Shown: positions 34,183-43,141, numbered from the stretch's first letter. The stretch: DNA of 43,284 nucleotides from an uncultured Lachnospiraceae bacterium (GCA_910585715.1 CAJUEX010000018.1:1-43284), one strand, 5' to 3'. Notes: generated by a model not told the origin, from the letters alone. Numbers and translations are program-made.

Positions 34183-35070
34183 ATGAATACAGAAATCCAA
34201 TTAAAGCATGTATGCAAAAGCTATGGAAAGAAACAAGCTTTAAAAGACGTAAATCTCATAATCCCTCAGGGCATGTTCGGGCTGCTTGGAAGGAACGGGG
34301 CAGGTAAGACCACTCTTATGAAGGTGCTTGCCACACTTTTAAAGGGAAATGAAGGAGAGATAACCATATGCGGTGTCCCTGTTTCCCAGAGGAAGAAAAT
34401 CAGGGAAATGACAGGATACCTGCCTCAGGATTTTTCCATGTATGGAAATATGAGCGCTTATGAGGCAATGGATTATCTGGGCGTGCTGTCGGGGCTTGGC
34501 AGGGAGGAAAGAAAGGAACGGATTCCAAAGCTGTTAGAGCAGGTGAATCTGCAGAATAATCAATCCACAAAGGTAAAGGCAATGTCAGGGGGAATGCTCA
34601 GAAGGCTTGGAATCGCCCAGGCAATTTTGCATGAGCCTAAGGTATTGATTGTGGATGAGCCCACTGCCGGGCTTGACCCGGAGGAAAGGGTGCGTTTCCG
34701 GAATCTTTTATGTGAGATTGCCAGAGACAGGATTGTGATTCTGTCCACTCATATTGTAGGGGATATAGAGGCAACCTGTGAGAAAATAGCTGTTCTGGAT
34801 GAAGGAAGTCTGATTTATCAGGGAACGGTCAGTGAACTTTTAAAGAAAGCGGAAGGAAAAATCTACACGGCGGAAATATCAAGAGTGGAGTTAGAGGAGC
34901 TGAAGAAAAATTATGTGGTTACCGGAATGCTTACCTCTGGAACAAAGGCAATTGTGCGTTTTATTGCAGACTCCAAAGAAGCTTCCCTGATAGCAGGCGC
35001 CGCTTTAAGCGAGCCAAATATGGAGGATGCGTACTTGTATCTGATGAAGGAACAGGGAGGTGACAGATAA
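34183..35070 (+). CDS. ABC transporter ATP-binding protein
   Basis: 295 residues. Walker A GRNGAGKTT (about 36-44), Q-loop YLPQDFS, signature MSGGMLRRLG, Walker B VLIVDEPTAG and switch His in ILSTHIVGD are all present. A C-terminal extension of about 80 residues is typical of export-type or antibiotic-resistance ABC ATPases (the DrrA/BcrA-like group). GAAGGA precedes the start. It overlaps the permease start by one base (TAATG). With the two permease genes behind it and the two-component system ahead, it probably forms a stress-inducible export or detoxification unit. Confidence 0.94.
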   Translation: MNTEIQLKHVCKSYGKKQALKDVNLIIPQGMFGLLGRNGAGKTTLMKVLATLLKGNEGEITICGVPVSQRKKIREMTGYLPQDFSMYGNMSAYEAMDYLGVLSGLGREERKERIPKLLEQVNLQNNQSTKVKAMSGGMLRRLGIAQAILHEPKVLIVDEPTAGLDPEERVRFRNLLCEIARDRIVILSTHIVGDIEATCEKIAVLDEGSLIYQGTVSELLKKAEGKIYTAEISRVELEELKKNYVVTGMLTSGTKAIVRFIADSKEASLIAGAALSEPNMEDAYLYLMKEQGGDR

Positions 35071-36275
35071 TGTTTTTCACCTTATTTTTAAAAGAATGTA
35101 AAGAACTTTTAAGAAGCATCACCTATTATATGTTTTTGCTTTGCACCATATTGTTTTATATGACTCAGCTTGGCAGCTTTGACCCCATTTCCCAGCCGGT
35201 AAAGGAGGAGATGAAAGAGGAACCTGTTTCAAAAGAGGAACAGGCAATGAAAGCTGCAATCAGCCGCCTTATGACGGAATTTTCTGCAAATAGCTACTCC
35301 ACATATCCCTTTGGATTTATAAAAGAAGTCAGATTAAGCGGCGAAGAACAGGAACAGGCAGGGCAGATTATAGAAAAGCTGACGGGACTTTCCCCGGAAG
35401 AATTTATCCGGATTGCAACGGATGGGAAAACGAGCAGTGATGCGGTACAGGTTTTACGGAATATTTCCTATGAGGAATTTATGGAGGAAATGGAGAAGTT
35501 AGACAGCCTGTTAGGCGGCGGAAGCTACTATGAACCGGATTCGCTTTTGGGAAATACGGATTTTCCAAATACTTATGAAGAGGCAGAAGCAGAATATGAA
35601 AGAGTATTGGAAAAAGACAGGGTAACGGGAGCTTATGGCAGAATATTCTGTGACTATATGGGAATCATTATGGGAATTTTGCCGGTGTTTCTGGCAGTGA
35701 CAAGAAGTGTCAGGGATAAGCGGGCAAAGGCATCTCAGGTTATTTTTGCAAAGAAGGCTTCCTCCTTTACCATACAGGCATCCAGATATGCCGCAACCCT
35801 GGCAATGATTTTTCTTCCCCTGTTGATTTTGTCCACCATGCTTAACTCCCAGGCAATGTATCTGGCAGGCGTCTTATCCGTAAAGGGAAACCCGTTGTAT
35901 ATGTATGAGTATTTGTTTGGCTGGCTTATGCCTACCGTGATGGTTGTTTTGTCCATTGGATTTTTTGTAACGGAGCTGACAGAAGGCCCGCTGGCAATTT
36001 TATTACAGGGCGGATTCTGGTTTTACACGATTCTGGCAGCCCAAAAGCTCACCGGATATGTGGGGACATCCCTGGTGCCAAGGTTTAATTCTGTGGGCTA
36101 TTACAGCATTTATGAAAAAATGAAGCCGGCGCTTGTTGCCAACCGGCTTTCCTATTTGCTCATAAGCATTGTGTTATTTGCACTTACTGTTTTTGTGTAC
36201 GAAAAAAAGAGAAGAGGAGGCTTGTTTCATGCCAGAACATTATTATCAAATACAAAAAGTAAACATAAAGCATAA
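35070..36275 (+). CDS. ABC transporter permease
   Basis: 401 residues. One TM helix (about 15-32), a long extracytoplasmic acidic region (about 33-195), then five or six TM helices (about 200-390). This is the ABC-2-like topology of export permeases with a large loop between TM1 and TM2. GGGAGG in the end of the ATPase gene serves as ribosome binding site. It overlaps the next gene by 47 bases. No substrate can be inferred from sequence. Confidence 0.85.
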   Translation: MFFTLFLKECKELLRSITYYMFLLCTILFYMTQLGSFDPISQPVKEEMKEEPVSKEEQAMKAAISRLMTEFSANSYSTYPFGFIKEVRLSGEEQEQAGQIIEKLTGLSPEEFIRIATDGKTSSDAVQVLRNISYEEFMEEMEKLDSLLGGGSYYEPDSLLGNTDFPNTYEEAEAEYERVLEKDRVTGAYGRIFCDYMGIIMGILPVFLAVTRSVRDKRAKASQVIFAKKASSFTIQASRYAATLAMIFLPLLILSTMLNSQAMYLAGVLSVKGNPLYMYEYLFGWLMPTVMVVLSIGFFVTELTEGPLAILLQGGFWFYTILAAQKLTGYVGTSLVPRFNSVGYYSIYEKMKPALVANRLSYLLISIVLFALTVFVYEKKRRGGLFHARTLLSNTKSKHKA

Positions 36276-36855
36276 TATGCTGCCCCATATAATAGCCGGA
36301 GCAGTCTGTCTCCTCATTTCGCCCCTTATGATTGGAATGAAAAATCTGGATTCCTATCAGACCGCAAAAGTAATAGAAATTTTTTTCAGTCTTTTTGGCA
36401 TATTACTGTTCGTTCCTGTTTTTATGCCGGAGCTCAATAAATCCATTGGGGACCTGATTGCCAGCAAAAAAGAATCCATGGGAACCTTGTTGTTCATGCG
36501 TTTTTTAACCTCCTTGTTTTTAACAGCAGCAATTCTTTTCGGCTTCCTGACAGCCCTTCACTTTGGAAACTGCCGGTTTTCCTTTTATCAGAGCTTTTAC
36601 GGAGCCATGGCAAACTGCCTGTTTTTAGGCGGCATGGGAATGCTGTTCTTTTCCCTGTTTAATCATATGGCATTAGCCTATATGATGCCGGTTCTGTATT
36701 ACATCATCTGCTACGGCGGCGGAAAAAAATACCTGGGCAATTTCTATCTGTTTTCCATGATGTGGGGCAGCTTTCAGGAAAAGCATTTCATCATGGCCGC
36801 CGCAGCCATCATGATATTTCTGGCAATCACCCTAAGAAGCCGCCAACAAAAATAA
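36229..36855 (+). CDS. Second ABC transporter membrane subunit
   Basis: 208 residues with six predicted TM helices and almost no loops. The ATG at 36229 has GAGGAGG 8 bases ahead; the longer frame from 36169 lies within the previous gene. Start inside the preceding permease means tight translational coupling. Sequence is not alignable by eye to the larger permease, so the exporter probably uses two different membrane subunits. Confidence 0.8.
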   Translation: MPEHYYQIQKVNIKHNMLPHIIAGAVCLLISPLMIGMKNLDSYQTAKVIEIFFSLFGILLFVPVFMPELNKSIGDLIASKKESMGTLLFMRFLTSLFLTAAILFGFLTALHFGNCRFSFYQSFYGAMANCLFLGGMGMLFFSLFNHMALAYMMPVLYYIICYGGGKKYLGNFYLFSMMWGSFQEKHFIMAAAAIMIFLAITLRSRQQK

Positions 36856-36995
36856 ACAAAAATATTAAAATTAAAATTTAAATAAAAACATATAAATAAA
36901 ACAAATATATAAAAACAGCTATATGTATATTTGGCAAATACTGCAAAACCTTAAAACCACTAATTCTTACACAGCAAAAAGCAATCCAATACCCA
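36856..36995 (+). other. A-rich intergenic spacer
   Basis: Low-complexity A/T-rich sequence with runs of aaataaa and atataaa and no gene, between the ABC operon and the family A hairpin. The 13 bases before the hairpin (CCAATACCCAG) match the flank of the copy at 33.9 kb. Confidence 0.6.
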
Positions 36996-37154
36996 GTAGG
37001 AGCAGCCGGCTTAGGTGTATAGAAAAGTCTTGCGGGCCTTATGAAAACGCCGGTCCTTACGCACCGTACTCTGGTGCGTTAGTACCGTTGCGTTTTCATA
37101 GAGCGAGAGCGTGCCCGAAAGACTTTTCTATACACCTAAGCCGGCTGCTCCTAC
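36996..37154 (+). repeat. Family A long hairpin, copy 3
   Basis: Perfect 36-bp arms (36996-37031 with 37119-37154). Compared with copy 2, several changes are compensated: ATGAAAACGC/GCGTTTTCAT for ATAAAAACGC/GCGTTTTTAT, ACGCACC/GGTGCGT for ATGCACC/GGTGCAT, and a different but fully paired mid-arm. It ends 158 bases ahead of the next gene. Confidence 0.93.
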
Positions 37155-37311
37155 GTCCCTGCATCCCTACATCCTCTTATCCCACATTCCACTAGCAAAC
37201 AACAGAAAATTATGGTAAACTTACAACAAGAATAAAACAGAAAATTCAAACAACCATACCATTGTCTTAAACATCAGTATTTTTAGATAAGAAACAATAG
37301 GATAAAGCGAA

Positions 37312-38337
37312 ATGAAAAAAAAAACTATATGCATCCGAATCATCAGCTTTTGCCTCATATTCTGTCTGTTATTTTCTTTGGCAACCGAAATCATGAAGGA
37401 TAAAAGATGTGAAGGGGAATATGATGTTACCAATAAAGTAAAGGGATTTTATAAGGAGCCGGAAAACAGTCTGGATTTTGTATTTATAGGCTCCAGCCAG
37501 CTTTATGCCCACGTGGCTCCGGCTGTCCTTTACAGGGACTACGGCATTACATCCTATGATTTTGCCGCTAATGAGCAGCCTTTGTGGATTAGCTATTATT
37601 ATATAAAAGAGGCATTGAAACACCAGAAGCCAAAGGCAATCCTGCTGGAAGTGTTTACTCTTTACGGAGATGATTATGAGGAAGAGGGTATCAATCATGT
37701 GAATCTGGATGACCTGCCCTGGTCCATGAATAAGGTTCATGCCATTTTAGACGGAGTACCGAGGGAGCTTCAATATTCCTACTTTTTTGAGCTTGCAAAA
37801 TATCATTCTACCTGGAGCGGCTTTTATGAAGGAAAATATGTATATACCTTTCAAAGTCCTGTCAATATAAATAAGGGCTATTCTCCTTTTGTGGTTTATA
37901 GGGAGTATGAGGAGGCGGCAAAGAAAGAAGTCATTCAGTGTAAGGAGTGCACTCCTATTCCTGAAAGAGCGGAAGAATGGCTGCTTAAAATCATAGAGCT
38001 TTGCAGAGAGGAAAATGTGGACCTGATTTTTTTTAAAACTCCAAACGGAAATCAGGAAAGGCAGAAGCTTTATAATTCATTTGAAGCTTTCTCAAAGGAG
38101 CAGAACGTGCCGTTTTTGAACATGAACACTGTTTTGGACGGGGAAGCCCATGTAAACGTGCTTCAGGCAGAAAAAATCAGCCGGCATATAGGAGACTATT
38201 TGCGGAAGAGGTACGAAATAGAGGATAAGCGGACGGATAAGCGGTTTCCTTATAGAAATGCATGGGAAGAAAGCGTAAGGAGCTTTGAAAAGGCAAAAGA
38301 GGAGTGTGAACAGGCAGAGCCTATGTGTGTGGAGTAG
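37312..38337 (+). CDS. SGNH/DltD-like membrane-anchored protein
   Basis: 341 residues. One N-terminal TM helix (about 5-25), then an SGNH-hydrolase-like domain facing outside. The nucleophile block is FVFIGSSQLYAHV (Ser at about 62), and HVNVLQAEKISRHIGDYL near residue 278 resembles the C-terminal His-Asn-x-x-Gly/Ala block of DltD and AlgX-type partners of MBOAT enzymes. A charged tail of about 40 residues follows. The usual DxxH Asp is not clear, so activity is uncertain. Possible partner of the MBOAT protein 6 kb upstream. Confidence 0.75.
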   Translation: MKKKTICIRIISFCLIFCLLFSLATEIMKDKRCEGEYDVTNKVKGFYKEPENSLDFVFIGSSQLYAHVAPAVLYRDYGITSYDFAANEQPLWISYYYIKEALKHQKPKAILLEVFTLYGDDYEEEGINHVNLDDLPWSMNKVHAILDGVPRELQYSYFFELAKYHSTWSGFYEGKYVYTFQSPVNINKGYSPFVVYREYEEAAKKEVIQCKECTPIPERAEEWLLKIIELCREENVDLIFFKTPNGNQERQKLYNSFEAFSKEQNVPFLNMNTVLDGEAHVNVLQAEKISRHIGDYLRKRYEIEDKRTDKRFPYRNAWEESVRSFEKAKEECEQAEPMCVE

Positions 38338-38388
38338 CTTTATACCATATCTGGCAGAACAATTATCATAAACGGAAAGGAAAAGCAA

Positions 38389-39558
38389 ATGGAACAGCAG
38401 CTGACCAAGAAAAAATTTATTTTATCCAGTATTTTTATAATGAGTTTGGTTCTTGTAATTAAATACTTTGACAATCTGATACTTGTTGCAAGGAATTTAT
38501 GGGGAGTGGCATATCCCCTTATATTGGGAACGGTAATTGCATATATATTAAATATAGTGCTGAAAAAAGTGGAGAAGCTTTATTTTCCAAAGAGTCAGAA
38601 AAGCTGGGTTAAAAAGAGCAGGAGGATTGTAAGCATTTTTATTTCTATTTTCCTGATTCTTGCAATCATTGTATTAATTGTTACTTTAATCGTGCCGGAG
38701 CTGGTGAATGCATTTATGGTAATTGGCAAGGAGATTCCTATTGTATTTAACAGGATAAAAATATTTTTGGCAGACCATTCCAGGGAAATACCAACGATAG
38801 AAAAATGGATTAACAGCATCAATGTAGACTGGCCTGATATGAGCAAAAAAATCATTGACTATACTACCAGCGGTGTGGGAGGTATTTTAAATTCCACCTT
38901 TTCCTTTGTGGGAGTCTTGACAAACGGAATCGTAAATTTTGTGATTGCCCTTATTTTTGCCATATATATTTTATCCACAAAGGAAACGTTAGCAAGTCAA
39001 TTAAACAGAATGATTCAGGTGTGCTTAAAAGAAAAGGCTACTGTAAGGCTTAGAAAGATAATTAAGACTGCAGACGATACTTTTGCCAGTTTTATTGTGG
39101 GACAATGTACAGAAGCTGTGGTATTGGGAGTTTTATGTACGCTTGGCATGCTTTTATGCGGTTTTCCATATGCGCCCATGATCGGAGCCTTTGTAGGGGC
39201 GACGGCTTTGATACCGGTAGTGGGAGCATATCTTGGAGCTTTTGTAGGAGCATTTATGATTTTGACAGTGAACCCCACAAAAGCGCTGCTTTTTATTTTG
39301 TTCATTATTGTTCTGCAGCAATTAGAGGGAAACTTAATCTACCCGAAAGTGGTGGGCTCTTCTATCGGGCTTCCGGGTATCTGGGTGCTGGCTGCCGTTA
39401 CGGTAGGCGGCGGAATAGGCGGAATTTTCGGAATGCTTTTGGGAGTTCCTGCCGCTGCAACCATTTATAAGCTGATTGGTGAGAGCGTGCGGGAAAAAGA
39501 GGAAAGAACAGGTAAAAGCAAAAAAGGGAAAAACAGCCCTGAAAAAGAAAAAGGGTAA
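38389..39558 (+). CDS. AI-2E family transporter
   Basis: 389 residues with seven to eight TM helices in the family order: two close N-terminal helices, a helix at about 80-105, a long amphipathic region, then five C-terminal helices. Motifs include YILSTKETLASQ, ALIPVVGAYLGAFVGA and EGNLIYPKVVGSSIGLPGIWVL, the hallmark stretch of AI-2E/PerM proteins. A basic Lys-rich tail ends the protein. These proteins export autoinducer-2 in some cases and act as Na+/H+ antiporters or other exchangers in others. AAAGGAAAA precedes the start. Monocistronic. Confidence 0.92.
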   Translation: MEQQLTKKKFILSSIFIMSLVLVIKYFDNLILVARNLWGVAYPLILGTVIAYILNIVLKKVEKLYFPKSQKSWVKKSRRIVSIFISIFLILAIIVLIVTLIVPELVNAFMVIGKEIPIVFNRIKIFLADHSREIPTIEKWINSINVDWPDMSKKIIDYTTSGVGGILNSTFSFVGVLTNGIVNFVIALIFAIYILSTKETLASQLNRMIQVCLKEKATVRLRKIIKTADDTFASFIVGQCTEAVVLGVLCTLGMLLCGFPYAPMIGAFVGATALIPVVGAYLGAFVGAFMILTVNPTKALLFILFIIVLQQLEGNLIYPKVVGSSIGLPGIWVLAAVTVGGGIGGIFGMLLGVPAAATIYKLIGESVREKEERTGKSKKGKNSPEKEKG

Positions 39559-39617
39559 AAAAACAAAAACTGCACAAAAAAAAGAGAAAAAATTGTATGT
39601 ATTTATCATAAAAAATT

Positions 39618-39646
39618 TTGACGAAAGAATAAAAATATGATACTAT
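39618..39646 (+). promoter_or_regulatory. Sigma-A promoter of the SHOCT gene
   Basis: TTGACG, 17-base spacer, TACTAT, about 75 bases ahead of the start at 39721. Confidence 0.7.
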
Positions 39647-39720
39647 AGATTTAGAAAATTATGCTTATATTAATAGAAAAAATAAAAGAATGACAAAACG
39701 TGTTAGGAGTGAATTGAATT

Positions 39721-40527
39721 ATGAAATGTTTAATTTGTTCAGGGGATTCTGCCGGAGAAGTTTGTAACAAATGTATCAGGCTGGAGAAGATTTTATATCA
39801 AAAAGAATGGTCATATAAAGAAGGAATGTTCCTGAAAAAATCTGAAGATTATAGAATTGCAATTTCTAATATGCGTATCAGCGGAAGAGTGGCAATCTGT
39901 GACAATCCGAAGGGATTGAATTCCCGTCTGGATAATATGTCTCATTATCTGATGAATGTTAAAGAATGCACTCAGGTTTCTTATCAGGGTAAAAAGACGC
40001 TGATGATTGGTATTGAAAATAATACCGGAGAAAATGCAAAATATTCCAGATATTGTTTCCTGCCGGGGTTTGATGATGTGGAACAGCTTGTGAATGCAAT
40101 ATTTGATGCCAAGAAAAAGGCGGCATCTTTAACGGAGAGAATCCGTCAGTCCAACGGTATTTCTACAGGAGCGGTAGAAGTGACGCCTACTCAGACTTCA
40201 GCAGATATTAAAGTATCCGCACCGGTAGCTTCCACGCCTACCCCTATGCCCACACCGGCTGCAGCATCCATGGTAACATCTGTGCCCAAACCGGCAGCGC
40301 CTTCACCTGCGGCAATATCGGCAGCAACAGCTGTTTCAGCGTCGAAACCGGCACCGGCACCGAAACCGGCGCCTTCTACTTATGATACAGTAGCGCTTTC
40401 CGGAATAGCAACGGATATCAATGAATTTGAGACAAAGATTAAGAAGTTAAAGGTTCTTCGTGACAACGGCATTTTAAGTGAAGAAGAATACTTAGAAGAA
40501 AAGAAGAAATTAGTAAGTATTTTCTAG
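39721..40527 (+). CDS. Zinc-ribbon and SHOCT domain protein
   Basis: 268 residues. The N-terminal CLICSGDSAGEVCNKC is a zinc-binding CxxC-CxxC pair. A globular region (about 30-140) includes ISGRVAICDNPKG and GKKTLMIGIENNTGENA, a Pro/Ala/Thr linker (about 150-220) follows, and the C-terminus is a SHOCT domain (about 233-268: LKVLRDNGILSEEEYLEEKKK). SHOCT domains are short oligomerisation or membrane-association modules of unknown mechanism. No TM segment. TAGGAG lies about 12 bases ahead of the start. Monocistronic, with a terminator after it. Confidence 0.85.
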   Translation: MKCLICSGDSAGEVCNKCIRLEKILYQKEWSYKEGMFLKKSEDYRIAISNMRISGRVAICDNPKGLNSRLDNMSHYLMNVKECTQVSYQGKKTLMIGIENNTGENAKYSRYCFLPGFDDVEQLVNAIFDAKKKAASLTERIRQSNGISTGAVEVTPTQTSADIKVSAPVASTPTPMPTPAAASMVTSVPKPAAPSPAAISAATAVSASKPAPAPKPAPSTYDTVALSGIATDINEFETKIKKLKVLRDNGILSEEEYLEEKKKLVSIF

Positions 40528-40542
40528 TACATGTAAATTTGG

Positions 40543-40572
40543 CAACCGAACCAGTGTGTTCGGTTGTTTTTT
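40543..40572 (+). terminator. Intrinsic terminator
   Basis: Nine-base perfect stem CAACCGAAC/GTTCGGTTG, six-base loop and six T after it. It separates the SHOCT gene from the feo operon. Confidence 0.92.
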
Positions 40573-40582
40573 GCGGAGTAGT

Positions 40583-40597
40583 TGATAATAATTATCA
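40583..40597. promoter_or_regulatory. Fur box ahead of feoAB
   Basis: Perfect 7-1-7 inverted repeat TGATAAT-A-ATTATCA, the classical Gram-positive Fur box, 15 bases ahead of the feoA start. A possible promoter (TTGTTT, 17 bases, AATAAT) would place the -35 in the T run of the terminator and the -10 in the Fur box. Fe2+-loaded Fur would then repress feoAB. Confidence 0.9.
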
Positions 40598-40612
40598 TTT
40601 GGAGAAGAGAAT

Positions 40613-40840
40613 ATGACACTATATGAAGGAAAAATCGGAAATTCTTATGAGATTTCCGGGGTTTATGTGGAAGAAAACATAACAAGGCGTCTGGAAGCCC
40701 TGGGTTTAAATGCAAAAACCATGGTGACGATTTTAAACCGAAAAAAGAAGGGAGCCATGATTATAAAGGTCAGAGGAACCCGTCTGGCAATTGGAAAGCA
40801 TATTGCAAAAAGCATTGAAGTGAAGGGAGAAGAGGTATAA
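40613..40840 (+). CDS. feoA: Ferrous iron transport protein A
   Basis: 75-residue SH3-like cytosolic protein, typical FeoA length, with the family pattern KARRLEALGLNAKTMVTIL and RGTRLAIGKHIAKSIEV. It assists FeoB in Fe2+ uptake. GGAG lies 8 bases ahead of the start. The feoB start codon follows the stop with no gap, so the pair is translationally coupled. Confidence 0.93.
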   Translation: MTLYEGKIGNSYEISGVYVEENITRRLEALGLNAKTMVTILNRKKKGAMIIKVRGTRLAIGKHIAKSIEVKGEEV

Positions 40841-42856
40841 ATGGGAGAAACGATACATGTGGCATTTGTGGGAAATCCCAATTGCGGCAAAACCACTCTT
40901 TTTAATGCTATAACGGGCTCTAAGCTGAAGGTAGCCAACTGGCCGGGAGTGACGGTGGAAAAAAAAGAGGGACAGGCAAGCTATAAAGATACCCCGCTGA
41001 TGATTGTAGACACCCCGGGGATTTATTCCCTTACCTGCTATACCATTGAGGAGCAGGTTACAAGGAACTGCGTCATGGATGATGAAATAGACGTAATCGT
41101 TAATGTGGTGGATGCTTCCAGCTTGGAAAGGAATCTTTACCTTACCTTACAGCTGCTGGAGCTTGGAAAACCGGTAATCCTTGCCCTGAATATGATGGAT
41201 GTGGTAAGGGACCGGGGAATGGAAATCGACTTGCACAGGCTTCCGGAAATGCTGGGGGATATTCCGGTAGTGCCTGTTTCCGCTGCCAAAAGAGAGGGAC
41301 TTGATATATTGCTCCATGCGGTAAAGCACCATCATATGGAAAGCCCAAGACTGGCAGAAGGAAAGCTTCCCTTTACTTATCCGGAGCCCATTGAGACAAA
41401 GATTGAAAAGCTTCAGGTAATGCTAAATGCCCATTATCCCGGGCATCATCATCTGCGCTGGCATGCCATAAAGCTGCTTGAATGGGATGAACAGGTGCGC
41501 AAGGAGCACCCTATGTCCATTGTGAATGTGGCGGATAAAAATTATGAAAAGGATATCATTCATGCCAAGTACAATTACATAGAAACAATTGTGGAAGAGG
41601 TGGTGTTTTACAAGGAGAAAAAGGCAGCAAGCACAGATAAGGCGGACAGACTGCTGACACATCCTGTTTTTGGAGTGCCTGTTTTTCTTTGTATTATGGC
41701 ATTGGTATTTTTCCTGACATTTACGGTAGGCGACGCCCTGAAAGGAGTTTTTGAAGAGGGACTTTCTGTTTTTTCGGGCTTTGTGGAACGATTGCTTCTT
41801 GGAATGAATGCTTCTGACTGGCTGGTATCTTTAATCGTGGATGGAATTATTGCAGGTGTGGGAGGAATTCTTACATTTCTGCCCAATATATTTATTTTGT
41901 TTCTTGCCCTTGCTGTTTTAGAGGACAGCGGCTATATGGCAAGAGTGGCATATGTAATGGACAACATTATGGGAAAGGCAGGACTGTCCGGAAAAGCCTT
42001 TCTTCCCATGGTGCTGGGTTTTGGCTGTACAGTTCCGGCAATTATGGCCACAAGGGCATTGGAAACGGAAAAGGACAGAAGAAGGACTATGTTCATTACG
42101 CCGTTTATGTCCTGTTCTGCAAGGCTGCCCATTTACGTGCTGTTTGCAGATATGTTTTTTGGAAAATATGCGCCTCTTGCAAGCTTTTCCATGTATGTAA
42201 TCGGTGTTCTCATTGCAATTCTTATTGCCTTGATTTTAAACGTGAAGGATAAGGGAAAAGAAAACGACAGCCTGCTCATTGAGCTGCCGGAATATAAGAA
42301 GCCAAACGGAAAGACTATTCGGATTTATGTATGGAATAAATTAAAGGACTATCTCACAAAGGCAGGAACTACTATTTTTGTGGCTTCTATTTTCATCTGG
42401 TTTTTGTTGAATTATGGAATGAATGGAATGGTGAGCAATCCGGAGGAAAGCTTTGGAGCCATTATTGGAAAGGTTTTGGTACCGGTTTTAAAGCCGGCAG
42501 GGCTTGGCATGTGGCAGATTGTGGTTGCTTTGATTTCCGGCATTTCTGCAAAGGAAGTGGTGGTATCCAGCTTTGCGGTGCTGTTTGGGATTTCTAATGC
42601 CAATTCCCCTGAAGGGATGGCAGTTATTTTATCTCATATCAGACAGGGGATTCCGGATTTCGGTATGTTAAACAGCTATTCTTTGATGCTGTTCTGCCTG
42701 CTTTATACCCCCTGTATCGCTACCATAGCCACTATAAGAAAAGAGAGCGGTTCTCTTAAGTTTACGGTGAAGATGCTGGCGTTTCAGTTAGTGCTGGCTT
42801 ATCTGGTCAGCGTGGCGTTCTTCCAGGCGGGAAGTTTGTGCGCCGGATTGTGGTAA
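40841..42856 (+). CDS. feoB: Ferrous iron transporter B
   Basis: 671 residues. N-terminal G domain: G1 GNPNCGKTTLFN (10-21), G2 region PGVTVEKKEG, G3 DTPGIYSL, G4 NMMD (about 114) and G5 VSAAKREG. A GDI-type helical segment follows (to about 260), then about ten TM helices carrying the two gate motifs: FGCTVPAIMATRALE (about 387-401) and GISAKEVVVSSFAVLFG (about 567-583). Moves Fe2+ into the cell at the expense of GTP or ATP. No FeoC gene follows. The start is fixed by GAAGAGG at the end of feoA. Confidence 0.97.
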   Translation: MGETIHVAFVGNPNCGKTTLFNAITGSKLKVANWPGVTVEKKEGQASYKDTPLMIVDTPGIYSLTCYTIEEQVTRNCVMDDEIDVIVNVVDASSLERNLYLTLQLLELGKPVILALNMMDVVRDRGMEIDLHRLPEMLGDIPVVPVSAAKREGLDILLHAVKHHHMESPRLAEGKLPFTYPEPIETKIEKLQVMLNAHYPGHHHLRWHAIKLLEWDEQVRKEHPMSIVNVADKNYEKDIIHAKYNYIETIVEEVVFYKEKKAASTDKADRLLTHPVFGVPVFLCIMALVFFLTFTVGDALKGVFEEGLSVFSGFVERLLLGMNASDWLVSLIVDGIIAGVGGILTFLPNIFILFLALAVLEDSGYMARVAYVMDNIMGKAGLSGKAFLPMVLGFGCTVPAIMATRALETEKDRRRTMFITPFMSCSARLPIYVLFADMFFGKYAPLASFSMYVIGVLIAILIALILNVKDKGKENDSLLIELPEYKKPNGKTIRIYVWNKLKDYLTKAGTTIFVASIFIWFLLNYGMNGMVSNPEESFGAIIGKVLVPVLKPAGLGMWQIVVALISGISAKEVVVSSFAVLFGISNANSPEGMAVILSHIRQGIPDFGMLNSYSLMLFCLLYTPCIATIATIRKESGSLKFTVKMLAFQLVLAYLVSVAFFQAGSLCAGLW

Positions 42857-43074
42857 AAGCTTATGGCATCTAATATGGGATGTTTTGTAAAAGAATGTTA
42901 ATATGCAGGGCAAGAGTGAAAATAAAATGATGAGAAAGCTGCCGGTTTTATTTCTGCAAAATCATTTTCATATAAAAACGCTACAGTTCAGTCAGCATTC
43001 CCGGCAGGAATCGGAACTGTTTTCTAAACTGTTATGTAAAGACAAAAAAAAGAATAAAATAAATCAAAATTCAG
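42857..43074 (+). other. Intergenic region without a supported gene
   Basis: A 62-codon frame at 42903-43091 has no ribosome binding site, ends inside the next promoter and encodes a protein without family features. Nothing else recognised. Confidence 0.5.
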
Positions 43075-43103
43075 TAGACTTTGTGCCATGATTGTGTTAT
43101 AGT
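43075..43103 (+). promoter_or_regulatory. Sigma-A promoter of the final gene
   Basis: TAGACT, 17-base spacer, TATAGT, 39 bases ahead of the last start codon. Confidence 0.65.
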
Positions 43104-43141
43104 ATCATTATTATATAAAACAGTTTGGGGAGGTACTTATT

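Noticed and set aside
36923..37195. Open frames across family A copies (36923-37195 and 34023-34307)
   Set aside because: The frames read through perfect palindromes; the second also overlaps the start of the ABC ATPase in another frame. No binding site or family features.
42903..43091. 62-codon frame after feoB
   Set aside because: No ribosome binding site, runs into the next promoter, no recognisable features; not a FeoC.
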